Source of the DNA: an uncultured beta proteobacterium
GTDB lineage: Bacteria > Pseudomonadota > Gammaproteobacteria > Burkholderiales > Rhodocyclaceae
Direction of reading: 5' to 3'
DNA length: 5,977 bases
NCBI GenBank assembly: GCA_903930395.1
Contig: CAIYYE010000303.1
Location: forward strand, 1 to 5,977
In this document: one piece after another, positions 1 to 4,925 of the stretch
Layout of the letters: every line of letters starts with the position of its first letter
How positions within the stretch are numbered: the first letter of the stretch is position 1
The notes under the pieces: model-generated
The model's input: the letters and a program-made list of their open reading frames with translations, nothing else
Database searches by the model: none
What the model was told of the DNA's origin: nothing
Position numbers and translations under genes: made by a program

Positions 1-193
1 CGATGGCGCAAAGCGTCTTGAACATGCGCATTTTCTTCTCGGCATTCATCGGCTCGAAAAGGGCCTGGTTGCCATCGCGAAGATCGGTGCTCATCCAGAT
101 CGGCGGCTTTTCGATGCTGTGGCCCGGCCACTGGCGGTCGGCAAGGCGCACCGGCGGAAAGGCGGTGTATTTGGTGGCGGGCTGGGTGATCAT
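1..193 (-). CDS. leuA: 2-isopropylmalate synthase, N-terminal part (runs off window)
   Basis: First 64 residues of alpha-isopropylmalate synthase, the cytoplasmic enzyme that condenses acetyl-CoA with 2-oxoisovalerate in the first committed step of leucine synthesis. The start reads MITQPATKYTAFPPVRLADR, followed by WPGHSIEKPPIW, the typical opening of the long type-2 LeuA proteins (Pseudomonas, Corynebacterium and Mycobacterium type) rather than the short E. coli type. The STDLRDGNQAL stretch at residues 35-45 carries the Arg-Asp pair (R39, D40) that in this family helps catalysis and binds the divalent metal, and EPMNAEKKMRMF follows as expected. The ATG at 193-191 has a GGAG Shine-Dalgarno (plus-strand 200-203) six bases upstream. 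The rest of the gene, including the regulatory domain, lies outside the window. The divergent Lrp-family gene is a plausible regulator. Confidence 0.93.
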   Translation of the reverse strand, partial: MITQPATKYTAFPPVRLADRQWPGHSIEKPPIWMSTDLRDGNQALFEPMNAEKKMRMFKTLCAI

Positions 194-325
194 GACGTGC
201 TCCGGAAAAATTTTTGCGATGACGAAATCTTAGGTCAAAGGCCCCGGCAGACGATTGCGAATTGATGTGCTTATTTGCTTTAAAAAGGCATAAAATTGCG
301 CATTAATCCAGTTTTGTGGAATGTT
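194..325. promoter_or_regulatory. Divergent leuA / Lrp-family regulator control region
   Basis: This 132-bp AT-rich gap must hold both promoters. For the regulator the best sigma-70-like pair I see is TTGCGA (255-260), 18 bp, TTTAAA (279-284), which is weak. For leuA a TAAGAT on the minus strand (232-227) could be a -10, with no good -35. Two copies of a 13-mer, attgcgaattgat (254-266) and attgcgcattaat (295-307), match at 11 of 13 positions and start 41 bp apart, about four helical turns. Such phased AT-rich repeats would suit an Lrp-type oligomer, but no binding is shown. Confidence 0.45.
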
Positions 326-787
326 ATGGATATTGATCGTTACGACCGCCAGATTCTTGCCATCCTCCAGTCCGATGGGCGCATCAGCAACCAGGATCTG
401 GCTGACCGCATCGGTCTGTCACCCTCACCCTGCCTTCGTCGTGTCCGCGCGCTTGAGGAGTCGGGACTGATTACCGGTTACCGGGCCATGCTCGACGCCA
501 AGAAACTCGGTCTGACGCTCATGGCGCTGATCGGCATTTCGATGGATCTGCATACGCCGGAACGCTTTGCCAATCTTGAGGCGGCCATCGGTGACATTCC
601 GGAAGTCCTGGAATGTCTGTTGATCACCGGCCAGCAGTCCGACTACCAGTTGAAGGTGGTGGTCAGGGACATGGACGGATATCAGGATCTGCTGCTCAAC
701 AAGATCACGCGCATACAGGGCGTGACCGGTGTGCATACCAGTTTTGTCCTGCGCAAGGTCATTGATCGGACAGCGTTGCCGGCTTAG
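326..787 (+). CDS. Lrp/AsnC-family transcriptional regulator
   Basis: A 153-residue protein, the normal length of the Lrp/AsnC family of amino-acid-responsive DNA-binding regulators. The N-terminal winged helix-turn-helix covers about residues 5-55, with family hallmarks DRQILAILQSDGRIS, NQDLADRIGLS and CLRRVRALEESGLI. The C-terminal RAM/AsnC ligand-binding and oligomerisation domain covers about 62-148, with TGQQSDYQLKVVVRD (101-115) and GVTGVHTSFVLRKV (132-145). I chose the ATG at 326 because the protein then begins MDIDRYDRQIL as in homologues. An in-frame TTG at 296 would add ten residues of no family likeness from promoter-like sequence. The ribosome site is weak (GGA at 318-320). Divergence from leuA suggests it acts on leucine or branched-chain amino-acid genes and on itself; that is inference. 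The 3' end overlaps a convergent small gene by 29 bp. Confidence 0.93.
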   Translation: MDIDRYDRQILAILQSDGRISNQDLADRIGLSPSPCLRRVRALEESGLITGYRAMLDAKKLGLTLMALIGISMDLHTPERFANLEAAIGDIPEVLECLLITGQQSDYQLKVVVRDMDGYQDLLLNKITRIQGVTGVHTSFVLRKVIDRTALPA

Positions 788-1004
788 GTGGCGGCATCTT
801 CGCGAAGTATTGTGCCCACTCGGCATCGCTCAGGCGCACTTCGCTGACGCTGATGGCTCGGCGCTCTTTTCCCCGGCGTCTCTCTCGAATGCCGGCGGGT
901 GGTCCGAGGTTGTCACTCCTGCGCTCCATGCGCATACGGCGGTCGGTGGTGACCTCGGCTGGGCTCTGTTCGATGGCGGGCCAACACGAGTTGTGTATGG
1001 ACAT
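759..1004 (-). CDS. Small arginine-rich protein of unknown function
   Basis: An 81-residue reading frame starting MSIHNSCWPAIEQSPAEVTT. No function is recognised. It is probably real because the ATG at 1004-1002 has a strong GGGAG Shine-Dalgarno at the right spacing, and because the composition is structured. The middle is very basic with a repeated acid-Arg-Arg motif (D21RR, E27RR, E41RR, E47RR), forming two copies of (D/E)RR-xxx-ERR twenty residues apart around a GPPAG turn. The C-terminal part, VRLSDAEWAQYF (56-67), looks like an amphipathic helix and is followed by a proline-rich tail. There is no signal peptide and no membrane segment; nucleic-acid or ribosome contact would be a guess. 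The 5'-extended frame starting at 1175 runs through rnpB and was not used. The gene converges with the Lrp-family gene and its last 29 bp overlap it. Confidence 0.6.
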   Translation of the reverse strand: MSIHNSCWPAIEQSPAEVTTDRRMRMERRSDNLGPPAGIRERRRGKERRAISVSEVRLSDAEWAQYFAKMPPPKPATLSDQ

Positions 1005-1011
1005 GATTAAA

Positions 1012-1016
1012 CTCCC
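1012..1016 (-). promoter_or_regulatory. Shine-Dalgarno of the small arginine-rich protein gene
   Basis: GGGAG on the minus strand, seven bases before the ATG at 1004-1002. It decides the start of the 81-residue protein over the longer in-frame alternative that would begin inside rnpB. Confidence 0.6.
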
Positions 1017-1088
1017 GAATATCCAAATATGCGAATAGAATATTTTTGATGCTCTGGGCGGGAGCGTAGCTATTCTGTCCAGTCCACA

Positions 1089-1108
1089 CTGTGAAATTTT
1101 CTTCACAG
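1089..1108. repeat. Perfect 7-bp inverted repeat upstream of rnpB
   Basis: CTGTGAA (1089-1095) and TTCACAG (1102-1108) form a perfect palindrome with a 6-bp AT-rich centre, spanning 20 bp or two helical turns. It lies between the divergent small gene and rnpB and ends 21 bp before the rnpB -10 box. It resembles a dimeric-regulator operator. The TGTGA/TCACA halves recall CRP-type sites, but the gap between them is 8 rather than 6 bp. It could instead form a small hairpin; no U tract follows on either strand. Confidence 0.45.
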
Positions 1109-1129
1109 CGGCCCTGGCGGCCAAGCGCG

Positions 1130-1135
1130 TATAAT
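1130..1135 (+). promoter_or_regulatory. rnpB promoter -10 box
   Basis: Perfect TATAAT. A start seven to eight bases downstream falls at 1142-1143, exactly where the P1 helix of RNase P RNA begins, so the mature 5' end probably equals the transcription start. No convincing -35 is seen at 16-18 bp; a TTCACA at 1102-1107 is 22 bp away, too far for normal spacing. Confidence 0.65.
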
Positions 1136-1142
1136 CCGCAGC

Positions 1143-1539
1143 GGAAAGTCGGCCAGGCAATCGCTGGACACGCAAGTGTCGGGAGGAAAGTCCGGGCTCC
1201 GCAGGGCGGGATGCCAGTTAACGGCTGGGTGCTATAAGTCGCAGGACGAAAGTCGGGTGACCCAAGGCAACGGAAAGTGCAACAGAGAATAGACCGCCTA
1301 AGTTCAGGTTCGCCTGAAACGGTAAGGGTGAAACGGCGAGGTAAGAGCTCACCGCGTCCACGGTAACGGCGGACGGCACGGTAAACCCCATCCGGAGCAA
1401 GACCAAATAGGGAAGCTGAGGCGTGGCCCACGCTGCTTCCGGGTAGGTTGCTTGAGCCTGTCGGTAACGGCAGGCCTAGAGGAATGATTGCCGAACCCCG
1501 CAAGGGGGGAACAGAACCCGGCTTATCGGCCGGCTTTCC
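1143..1539 (+). ncRNA. rnpB: RNase P RNA (bacterial class A)
   Basis: Catalytic RNA subunit of ribonuclease P, which cuts the 5' leader from tRNA precursors. The conserved core is plain: the P4-region sequence GAGGAAAGTCCGGGCTCC at 1183-1200, GTGCAACAGAGA near 1277, GGTAAGGGTGAAACGG near 1320, the GGAGCAAGACCAAATAGGG block at 1394-1412, GGCCTAGA(G/T)GAATGA near 1473, and the closing ACAGAACCCGGCTTATCGG at 1511-1529. The ends are set by a 12-bp P1 helix between ggaaagtcggcc (1143-1154) and ggccggctttcc (1528-1539), with one G-U pair. The size of about 397 nt suits a class A molecule. No intrinsic terminator follows before the next gene starts 23 bp on, so the 3' end is probably made by processing. 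Exact ends are uncertain by a few bases. Confidence 0.97.
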
Positions 1540-1549
1540 ACTTCTGTCC

Positions 1550-1555
1550 TACAAT
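1550..1555 (+). promoter_or_regulatory. Candidate -10 box for leaderless methyltransferase mRNA
   Basis: TACAAT (five of six matches to TATAAT) ends seven bases before the ATG at 1563, so transcription from it would begin at or next to the start codon. There is no Shine-Dalgarno before this ATG, which fits a leaderless transcript. No clear -35 is present; the expected position falls in the P1 3' strand of rnpB. Confidence 0.45.
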
Positions 1556-1562
1556 GCGCGCC

Positions 1563-2720
1563 ATGACTACGCATAAATTTCCCATGATTAATTGGGCCGA
1601 AGGGGGCGTCACTAAATCTGCCCGCTGGCGCTCCGAAGCCGGCTTGCCGCCGCATGGCAAGCTTGTCGTCGTCGATGACCGGCTCAGTGTCGATGCCGCC
1701 TGGAAACTGGCCGGCGAGGGAAGTGCCATGCTCTGGCGGGGTGACTGGCAAAATGCCCGTAACCTGTTGCAGGGGCTGAGCCGCCGGGCTGATCGCCAGC
1801 CCCGTGCGGGGAGCCAGAAAAAGCCGGCGACGCCGGCCGAGGCCTTCGAGCAGCATCGGCGCAATCAGGGACGGCGGGCACAATTGCTCGCCCTGTTGCT
1901 GGTGCCGCTGAGTGCCGATTACGGCGTTCCGCTGCGTCGGGCGCAGGACGTCCGGCAGGCGTGTAGCGAGGCCTACGGGCCGCCGACGGGTGAGGAGTCC
2001 CTCGTCTCGCTGCGCGAACTCCTGGCTGTCATCAGTGCCCACGAATGGCGCAAGAAAGGTATTCCGGTGCCTGCGGTGGAGGGGCGCATCTATCCGCATT
2101 TCGGTGTGTTCTCACCCGTCCGTGGCGAATATGTCGATCTGGTCGCCAAAGCCCCCTTGCCGGCCCACTGCGAGCTGGCCTTCGATATTGGCACCGGTTC
2201 CGGCATCATTGCCGCGATTCTGGCCCGGCGCGGCGTCAGGAAGGTTGTGGCGACGGACATGGACGAGCGGGCGCTGGCCTGCGCGGCGGAAAATGTCGAA
2301 AAACTGGGCCTGTCGGCAACCGTCCATTTGCTTAAGACCGATCTGTTTCCTGAAGGGCGGGCCAGGCTCGTTGTCTGCAATCCGCCATGGTTGCCGGCCC
2401 AGCCGACATCGCCGGTCGAGTATGCCGTCTATGATCCCGATTCACGCATGCTGCGCGGCTTTCTGGGGCGACTGGCCTCGCATCTGGAAGCGGATGGCGA
2501 AGGCTGGCTGATCATCTCCGACATCGCCGAACACCTCGGCCTGCGCTCGCGCCAGAAACTGCTCGGCTGGATGGAGATGGCCGGCTTGCGGGTGATCGAG
2601 CGTCTCGATACCCGCCCGCAACACCCCAAGGTGCAGGATGCAGGCGATCCGCTGCATGCGGCGCGGGCGGCCGAAGTGACGTCGCTGTGGCGGCTCGGTC
2701 GGGCCGAGGGAATAAACTGA
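1563..2720 (+). CDS. Class I SAM-dependent methyltransferase (PrmC/RsmC-like MTS domain)
   Basis: A 385-residue cytoplasmic protein. The C-terminal half is a Rossmann-fold methyltransferase domain of the MTS kind. Motif I, FDIGTGSG, at residues 207-214 binds S-adenosylmethionine; an acidic DMD at 232-234 ends strand 2; and motif IV, CNPPWLP, at 272-278 is the NPPY/NPPW signature of enzymes that methylate an exocyclic or amide nitrogen (PrmC, PrmB, RsmC, RsmD). The N-terminal 180 residues (ARWRSEAGLPP, LAGEGSAMLWRGDWQNAR, then an Arg/Lys-rich stretch near 74-105) look like a substrate-recognition part common in betaproteobacterial homologues. I cannot tell whether the target is rRNA, a protein glutamine or a small molecule. 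A longer frame from 1488 would start inside rnpB and was rejected. ATG 1554 is an alternative start three codons upstream. Confidence 0.85.
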   Translation: MTTHKFPMINWAEGGVTKSARWRSEAGLPPHGKLVVVDDRLSVDAAWKLAGEGSAMLWRGDWQNARNLLQGLSRRADRQPRAGSQKKPATPAEAFEQHRRNQGRRAQLLALLLVPLSADYGVPLRRAQDVRQACSEAYGPPTGEESLVSLRELLAVISAHEWRKKGIPVPAVEGRIYPHFGVFSPVRGEYVDLVAKAPLPAHCELAFDIGTGSGIIAAILARRGVRKVVATDMDERALACAAENVEKLGLSATVHLLKTDLFPEGRARLVVCNPPWLPAQPTSPVEYAVYDPDSRMLRGFLGRLASHLEADGEGWLIISDIAEHLGLRSRQKLLGWMEMAGLRVIERLDTRPQHPKVQDAGDPLHAARAAEVTSLWRLGRAEGIN

Positions 2721-2736
2721 ATGCGTTTTTCGTATA
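2709..2736 (+). promoter_or_regulatory. Candidate ECF-type promoter of the lipoprotein-sigma operon
   Basis: GGAATA (2709-2714), 16 bp, CGTATA (2731-2736). This has the form of ECF sigma promoters (a GGAA/TGAA-type -35, spacer near 16, CGT-type -10). Transcription would start near 2743, giving a leader of about 30 nt before the ATG at 2774. It overlaps the last codons of the methyltransferase gene. An ordinary sigma-70 reading uses TATACC (2733-2738) but finds no -35. Confidence 0.45.
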
Positions 2737-2773
2737 CCTCGGTGTAGTTCCCCCAAACAACGGAGATATCACT

Positions 2774-3160
2774 ATGAAAACGAAAAATCTGCTCGTCGCG
2801 CTGCTCGTGTCCACGACGCTGGCCGCCTGTTCCGCCTATGGTCCGCGTAGCGCTGCGCCGGCGATGGTGTCGGATGGCATGCTCACCGGCAGCAACGGCA
2901 TGACGCTCTACACCTTCGACAAGGATGCTGCCGGTAGCGGCAAGAGCGTGTGCAACGGCCCCTGCGCCACCAACTGGCCGCCGCTGATGGCCATGGATGG
3001 CGATGCTGCGAGCGGCGATTACAGCATCGTCGTGCGCGATGATGGCAAAAAACAGTGGGCCTTCAAGGGCAAACCGCTCTACTTCTGGGCCAAGGACATG
3101 AAGGCCGGCGACAAGACCGGTGACGGTTTCAATAATGTCTGGCGCGTCGCCAGGCCGTAA
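2774..3160 (+). CDS. Lipoprotein with Yx(FWY)xxD motifs (COG4315 / Lipoprotein_15 type)
   Basis: A 128-residue exported lipoprotein. The signal peptide is MKTKNLLVALLVSTTLAAC with lipobox LAAC, lipidated at Cys19. The mature protein carries the two repeats that name the family: LTGSNGMTLYTFDKD (37-51) and KGKPLYFWAKD (98-108), each with a Y-x-(F/W)-x-x-D motif. Between them is CNGPC (60-64) followed by NWPPL. A pair of cysteines here is typical, and they could form a disulfide or hold a ligand. The biochemical function of the family is unknown. ATG 2774 is chosen for the GGAG Shine-Dalgarno at 2762-2765 and the clean signal peptide; an in-frame upstream start at 2687 would bury the signal. 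It is the first gene of the unit with the sigma and anti-sigma genes, only 9 bp before the former, so it is likely both their co-product and their target. Confidence 0.88.
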   Translation: MKTKNLLVALLVSTTLAACSAYGPRSAAPAMVSDGMLTGSNGMTLYTFDKDAAGSGKSVCNGPCATNWPPLMAMDGDAASGDYSIVVRDDGKKQWAFKGKPLYFWAKDMKAGDKTGDGFNNVWRVARP

Positions 3161-3169
3161 CGCAGAAAG

Positions 3170-3661
3170 ATGGACAGTCGCGCGATACTCGCCGAAATGC
3201 CCCGCCTGCGCCGCTATGCGCGGGCGATGCTGGGCGACCGCGCGGCTGCGGACGATCTCGTGCAGGACACCCTCGAACGGGCCTGGAGCCGCTTTGCCCA
3301 ATGGCGGGCGGGCAGCGATCTGCGCGCCTGGCTATTCGGCATCATGCACAACCTGCGTGTCGATCAATTACGGCGTGGTGTTTTGCCAACTCATGCGCTC
3401 GATGACGATACTTGCGAAGTGCCGACGCGGCCGACCCAGAGCGACAGGCTAGAAGTGATGGATCTCGAATCCGCCCTGCGCCAACTGCCGGACGAACAAC
3501 GCGAAGTGCTTTTGCTCGTTGCACTGGAAGAAATGACTTATGCCGAAATCGCCGTCGCGCTGGCCATTCCGATCGGCACCGTGATGTCCCGCCTGTCGCG
3601 CGGGCGCGAAAGGCTGCGCCTGATCATGGAAGGCCGCCAAACCTTGAGGGTTGTACGATGA
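3170..3661 (+). CDS. ECF (extracytoplasmic function) RNA polymerase sigma factor
   Basis: A 163-residue group-4 sigma factor with only regions 2 and 4. Region 2 spans about residues 9-70: RRYARAMLGDRAAADDLVQD and LERAW, then LRAWLFGIMHNLRVDQLRR for -10 recognition. Region 4 spans about 99-152: LESALRQLPDEQREVLLL, then the helix-turn-helix MTYAEIAVAL and GTVMSRLSRGRERLR, which reads the -35. It is acid-poor and lacks a C-terminal extension. It lies 9 bp after the lipoprotein stop. Its TGA overlaps the ATG of the next gene, the usual layout for a sigma factor and its anti-sigma factor made in balanced amounts. The sigma subgroup cannot be assigned by eye. Its probable target is its own operon, through the GGAATA-N16-CGTATA motif upstream. 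Confidence 0.93.
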   Translation: MDSRAILAEMPRLRRYARAMLGDRAAADDLVQDTLERAWSRFAQWRAGSDLRAWLFGIMHNLRVDQLRRGVLPTHALDDDTCEVPTRPTQSDRLEVMDLESALRQLPDEQREVLLLVALEEMTYAEIAVALAIPIGTVMSRLSRGRERLRLIMEGRQTLRVVR

Positions 3662-4488
3662 GCCCGCTCAATATCAGCGAAGACGAACTGCACGCCTACG
3701 TCGATGACGTACTGGCACCGCCGCGGCGGGCCGAGATTGAAGCCTGGCTGGCCGAGTCGCCGGAGGATGCCGAACGTGTTCGCGCCTATCAGCGCCAGAA
3801 TCAGGCGCTCAAGGCACTGTTTAATCCGCTACTGGCCGAGCCCTTGCCGGAAAAATTACAGGCTCTGGCGGTGCAAGCCCTGAATGCACCGGGTGTGGAA
3901 AACCTTGCCGGGGATGCTCTTGGTGCGCCCTCCCTGTTCAGTCGCTGGTCATTGCAGCGGATCGCCGCCGGCCTGCTCATTGCTGTTTTCGGTGGTGTCG
4001 CCGGCTGGCTCGGGCACGGCCAGTATCAGTCAGCCGAACGCCTGGCCCAGACGGTGCCATTGTCACGGCAAGCTGCGGTTGCCCATGTGGTTTACAGCCC
4101 TGATGCGCGCCGCCCGGTTGAGGTTGCCGCCGATCAGGAAGAGGCTCTGGTCAAATGGCTGAGCAAACGCCTCGGCTCACCGGTCAGCCCGCCCAAGCTC
4201 GGTGCTCAGGGTTACGAACTGGTCGGTGGTCGGCTGCTCCCCGGCAATGCCGGTCCGGTTGCCCAGTTCATGTATCAGGATGCCAGCGGCCAGCGCATGA
4301 CGCTGTATGTGACGACCGAAAATGCCAACAAGCCGGAAACCGGCTTCCGCTTCGCCCGCGAAGGCGAGGTCAATGTCTTCTACTGGATCGATGGCAAGTT
4401 CGGTTACGCTTTGTCGGCAGGCATAGCCAAGGGCGAACTGGCGAAGGTGGCGACGGCCGTCTACGATCAATTGGAGGCAAAGAAGTGA
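3658..4488 (+). CDS. Membrane-bound anti-sigma factor (RsiW/COG5662-like)
   Basis: A 276-residue single-pass inner-membrane protein that probably holds the upstream ECF sigma factor inactive. The N-terminal cytoplasmic part, ISEDELHAYVDDVLAPPRR (6-24) and EAWLAESPEDAERVRAYQRQ (28-47), is the anti-sigma domain pattern. The HxxxCxxC zinc motif of ZAS-type factors is absent: the corresponding region reads RVRAYQRQ with no cysteine, as in many COG5662 members. One membrane segment follows at about 102-119 (IAAGLLIAVFGGVAGWLG), and then a periplasmic domain of about 155 residues that presumably senses the signal. The start ATG overlaps the sigma stop (ATGA), which implies translational coupling. 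The end overlaps the start of arfB and carries its Shine-Dalgarno. No cysteine is seen in the periplasmic part, so thiol sensing there is unlikely. Confidence 0.88.
   Translation: MSPLNISEDELHAYVDDVLAPPRRAEIEAWLAESPEDAERVRAYQRQNQALKALFNPLLAEPLPEKLQALAVQALNAPGVENLAGDALGAPSLFSRWSLQRIAAGLLIAVFGGVAGWLGHGQYQSAERLAQTVPLSRQAAVAHVVYSPDARRPVEVAADQEEALVKWLSKRLGSPVSPPKLGAQGYELVGGRLLPGNAGPVAQFMYQDASGQRMTLYVTTENANKPETGFRFAREGEVNVFYWIDGKFGYALSAGIAKGELAKVATAVYDQLEAKK
4473..4477 (+). promoter_or_regulatory. Shine-Dalgarno of arfB inside the anti-sigma gene
   Basis: GGAGG lies seven bases before the GTG at 4485, within the last codons of the anti-sigma gene. It fixes the arfB start at GTG and shows that arfB is translated from the same message as the sigma/anti-sigma pair. 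Confidence 0.75.
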
Positions 4489-4886
4489 ACGGCTTGATCC
4501 TCAACGAAAGCGAAGTCGAATTCACCGCCATTCGCGCCCAGGGGGCGGGCGGGCAGAACGTCAACAAGGTATCGAATGCCGTGCATCTGCGCTTTGACAT
4601 CGCGGCTTCCAGCCTGCCGGAGGAGGTCAAGGCAAAACTGCGTGCCCTGCGCGATCAGCGGATCAATAGTGACGGGATCGTTGTCATCAAGGCGCAAAAG
4701 CATCGCAGCCTTGAGCGTAACCGGGAGGACGGCCTGGTCCGCCTGCGCGAGCTGATCGCCTCGGCGGCCTTTGTTCCGGCCATTCGGAGGCCGACCAAGC
4801 CCAGCCGAAGCTCTCAGCGCAAACGCATCGAGAGCAAAATAAAACGCGGCCAAGTCAAACTGCAACGCGGCCGCGTCGGTGAATAG
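4485..4886 (+). CDS. arfB: Alternative ribosome-rescue peptidyl-tRNA hydrolase ArfB (YaeJ/ICT1 family)
   Basis: A 133-residue release-factor-like protein that frees nascent chains from ribosomes stalled without a stop codon. The catalytic GGQ motif is at residues 22-24 within GAGGQNVNKV, and the surrounding RAQGAGGQNVNK and SNAVHLRF are class-typical. The C-terminal tail from about residue 105 is strongly basic (KPSRSSQRKRIESKIKRGQVK), as in ArfB, where the tail enters the empty mRNA channel. There is no domain 2 or codon-recognition part, which separates it from RF1/RF2. Length fits the family (about 140). The start is GTG overlapping the TGA of the anti-sigma gene (GTGA). Its place as last gene of an ECF operon suggests stress-dependent or coupled expression. 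A longer frame reading from 4155 is an artefact of the anti-sigma gene. Confidence 0.92.
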   Translation: MNGLILNESEVEFTAIRAQGAGGQNVNKVSNAVHLRFDIAASSLPEEVKAKLRALRDQRINSDGIVVIKAQKHRSLERNREDGLVRLRELIASAAFVPAIRRPTKPSRSSQRKRIESKIKRGQVKLQRGRVGE

Positions 4887-4896
4887 CAACAAGCTT

Positions 4897-4916
4897 CCCG
4901 GTCAGTCCTGACCGGG
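4897..4916. terminator. Perfect hairpin between convergent arfB and small regulator gene
   Basis: CCCGGTCA (4897-4904), loop GTCC, TGACCGGG (4909-4916). It sits 11 bp after the arfB stop and 10 bp after the stop of the convergent minus-strand gene, so it could end both transcripts. Neither strand has a real U tract after it, so it may act as an mRNA 3'-end stabiliser or a weak terminator rather than a strong intrinsic one. Confidence 0.55.
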
Positions 4917-4925
4917 TCTGGACGC

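Noticed and set aside
3..233. A 76-codon plus-strand frame at the left edge
   Set aside because: It is the complement of the leuA 5' end, which matches a known protein with a good ribosome site.
296..325. Ten-residue N-terminal extension of the Lrp-family regulator from a TTG
   Set aside because: The sequence lies in promoter-like AT-rich DNA, includes one of the direct repeats, and homologues begin at the MDIDRYD position.
1090..1107. CRP/FNR binding site
   Set aside because: The half-sites TGTGA and TCACA are 8 bp apart instead of the 6 bp needed for CRP, and FNR halves (TTGAT/ATCAA) are not matched; kept only as an unassigned palindrome.
913..1503. A 196-codon open frame on the minus strand
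   Set aside because: It runs antisense through most of rnpB and has no family likeness; the RNA gene explains the sequence.
1488..1562. 25-residue N-terminal extension of the methyltransferase
   Set aside because: It would be translated from the conserved 3' end of RNase P RNA and carries no domain signal.
1476..2099. A 207-codon open frame on the minus strand
   Set aside because: Antisense shadow of the methyltransferase gene and the rnpB 3' end in GC-rich DNA; composition shows no protein signature.
2429..3301. A 290-codon open frame on the minus strand
   Set aside because: It crosses three unrelated plus-strand genes, each with clear domain motifs; a long chance frame opposite GC-rich codons.
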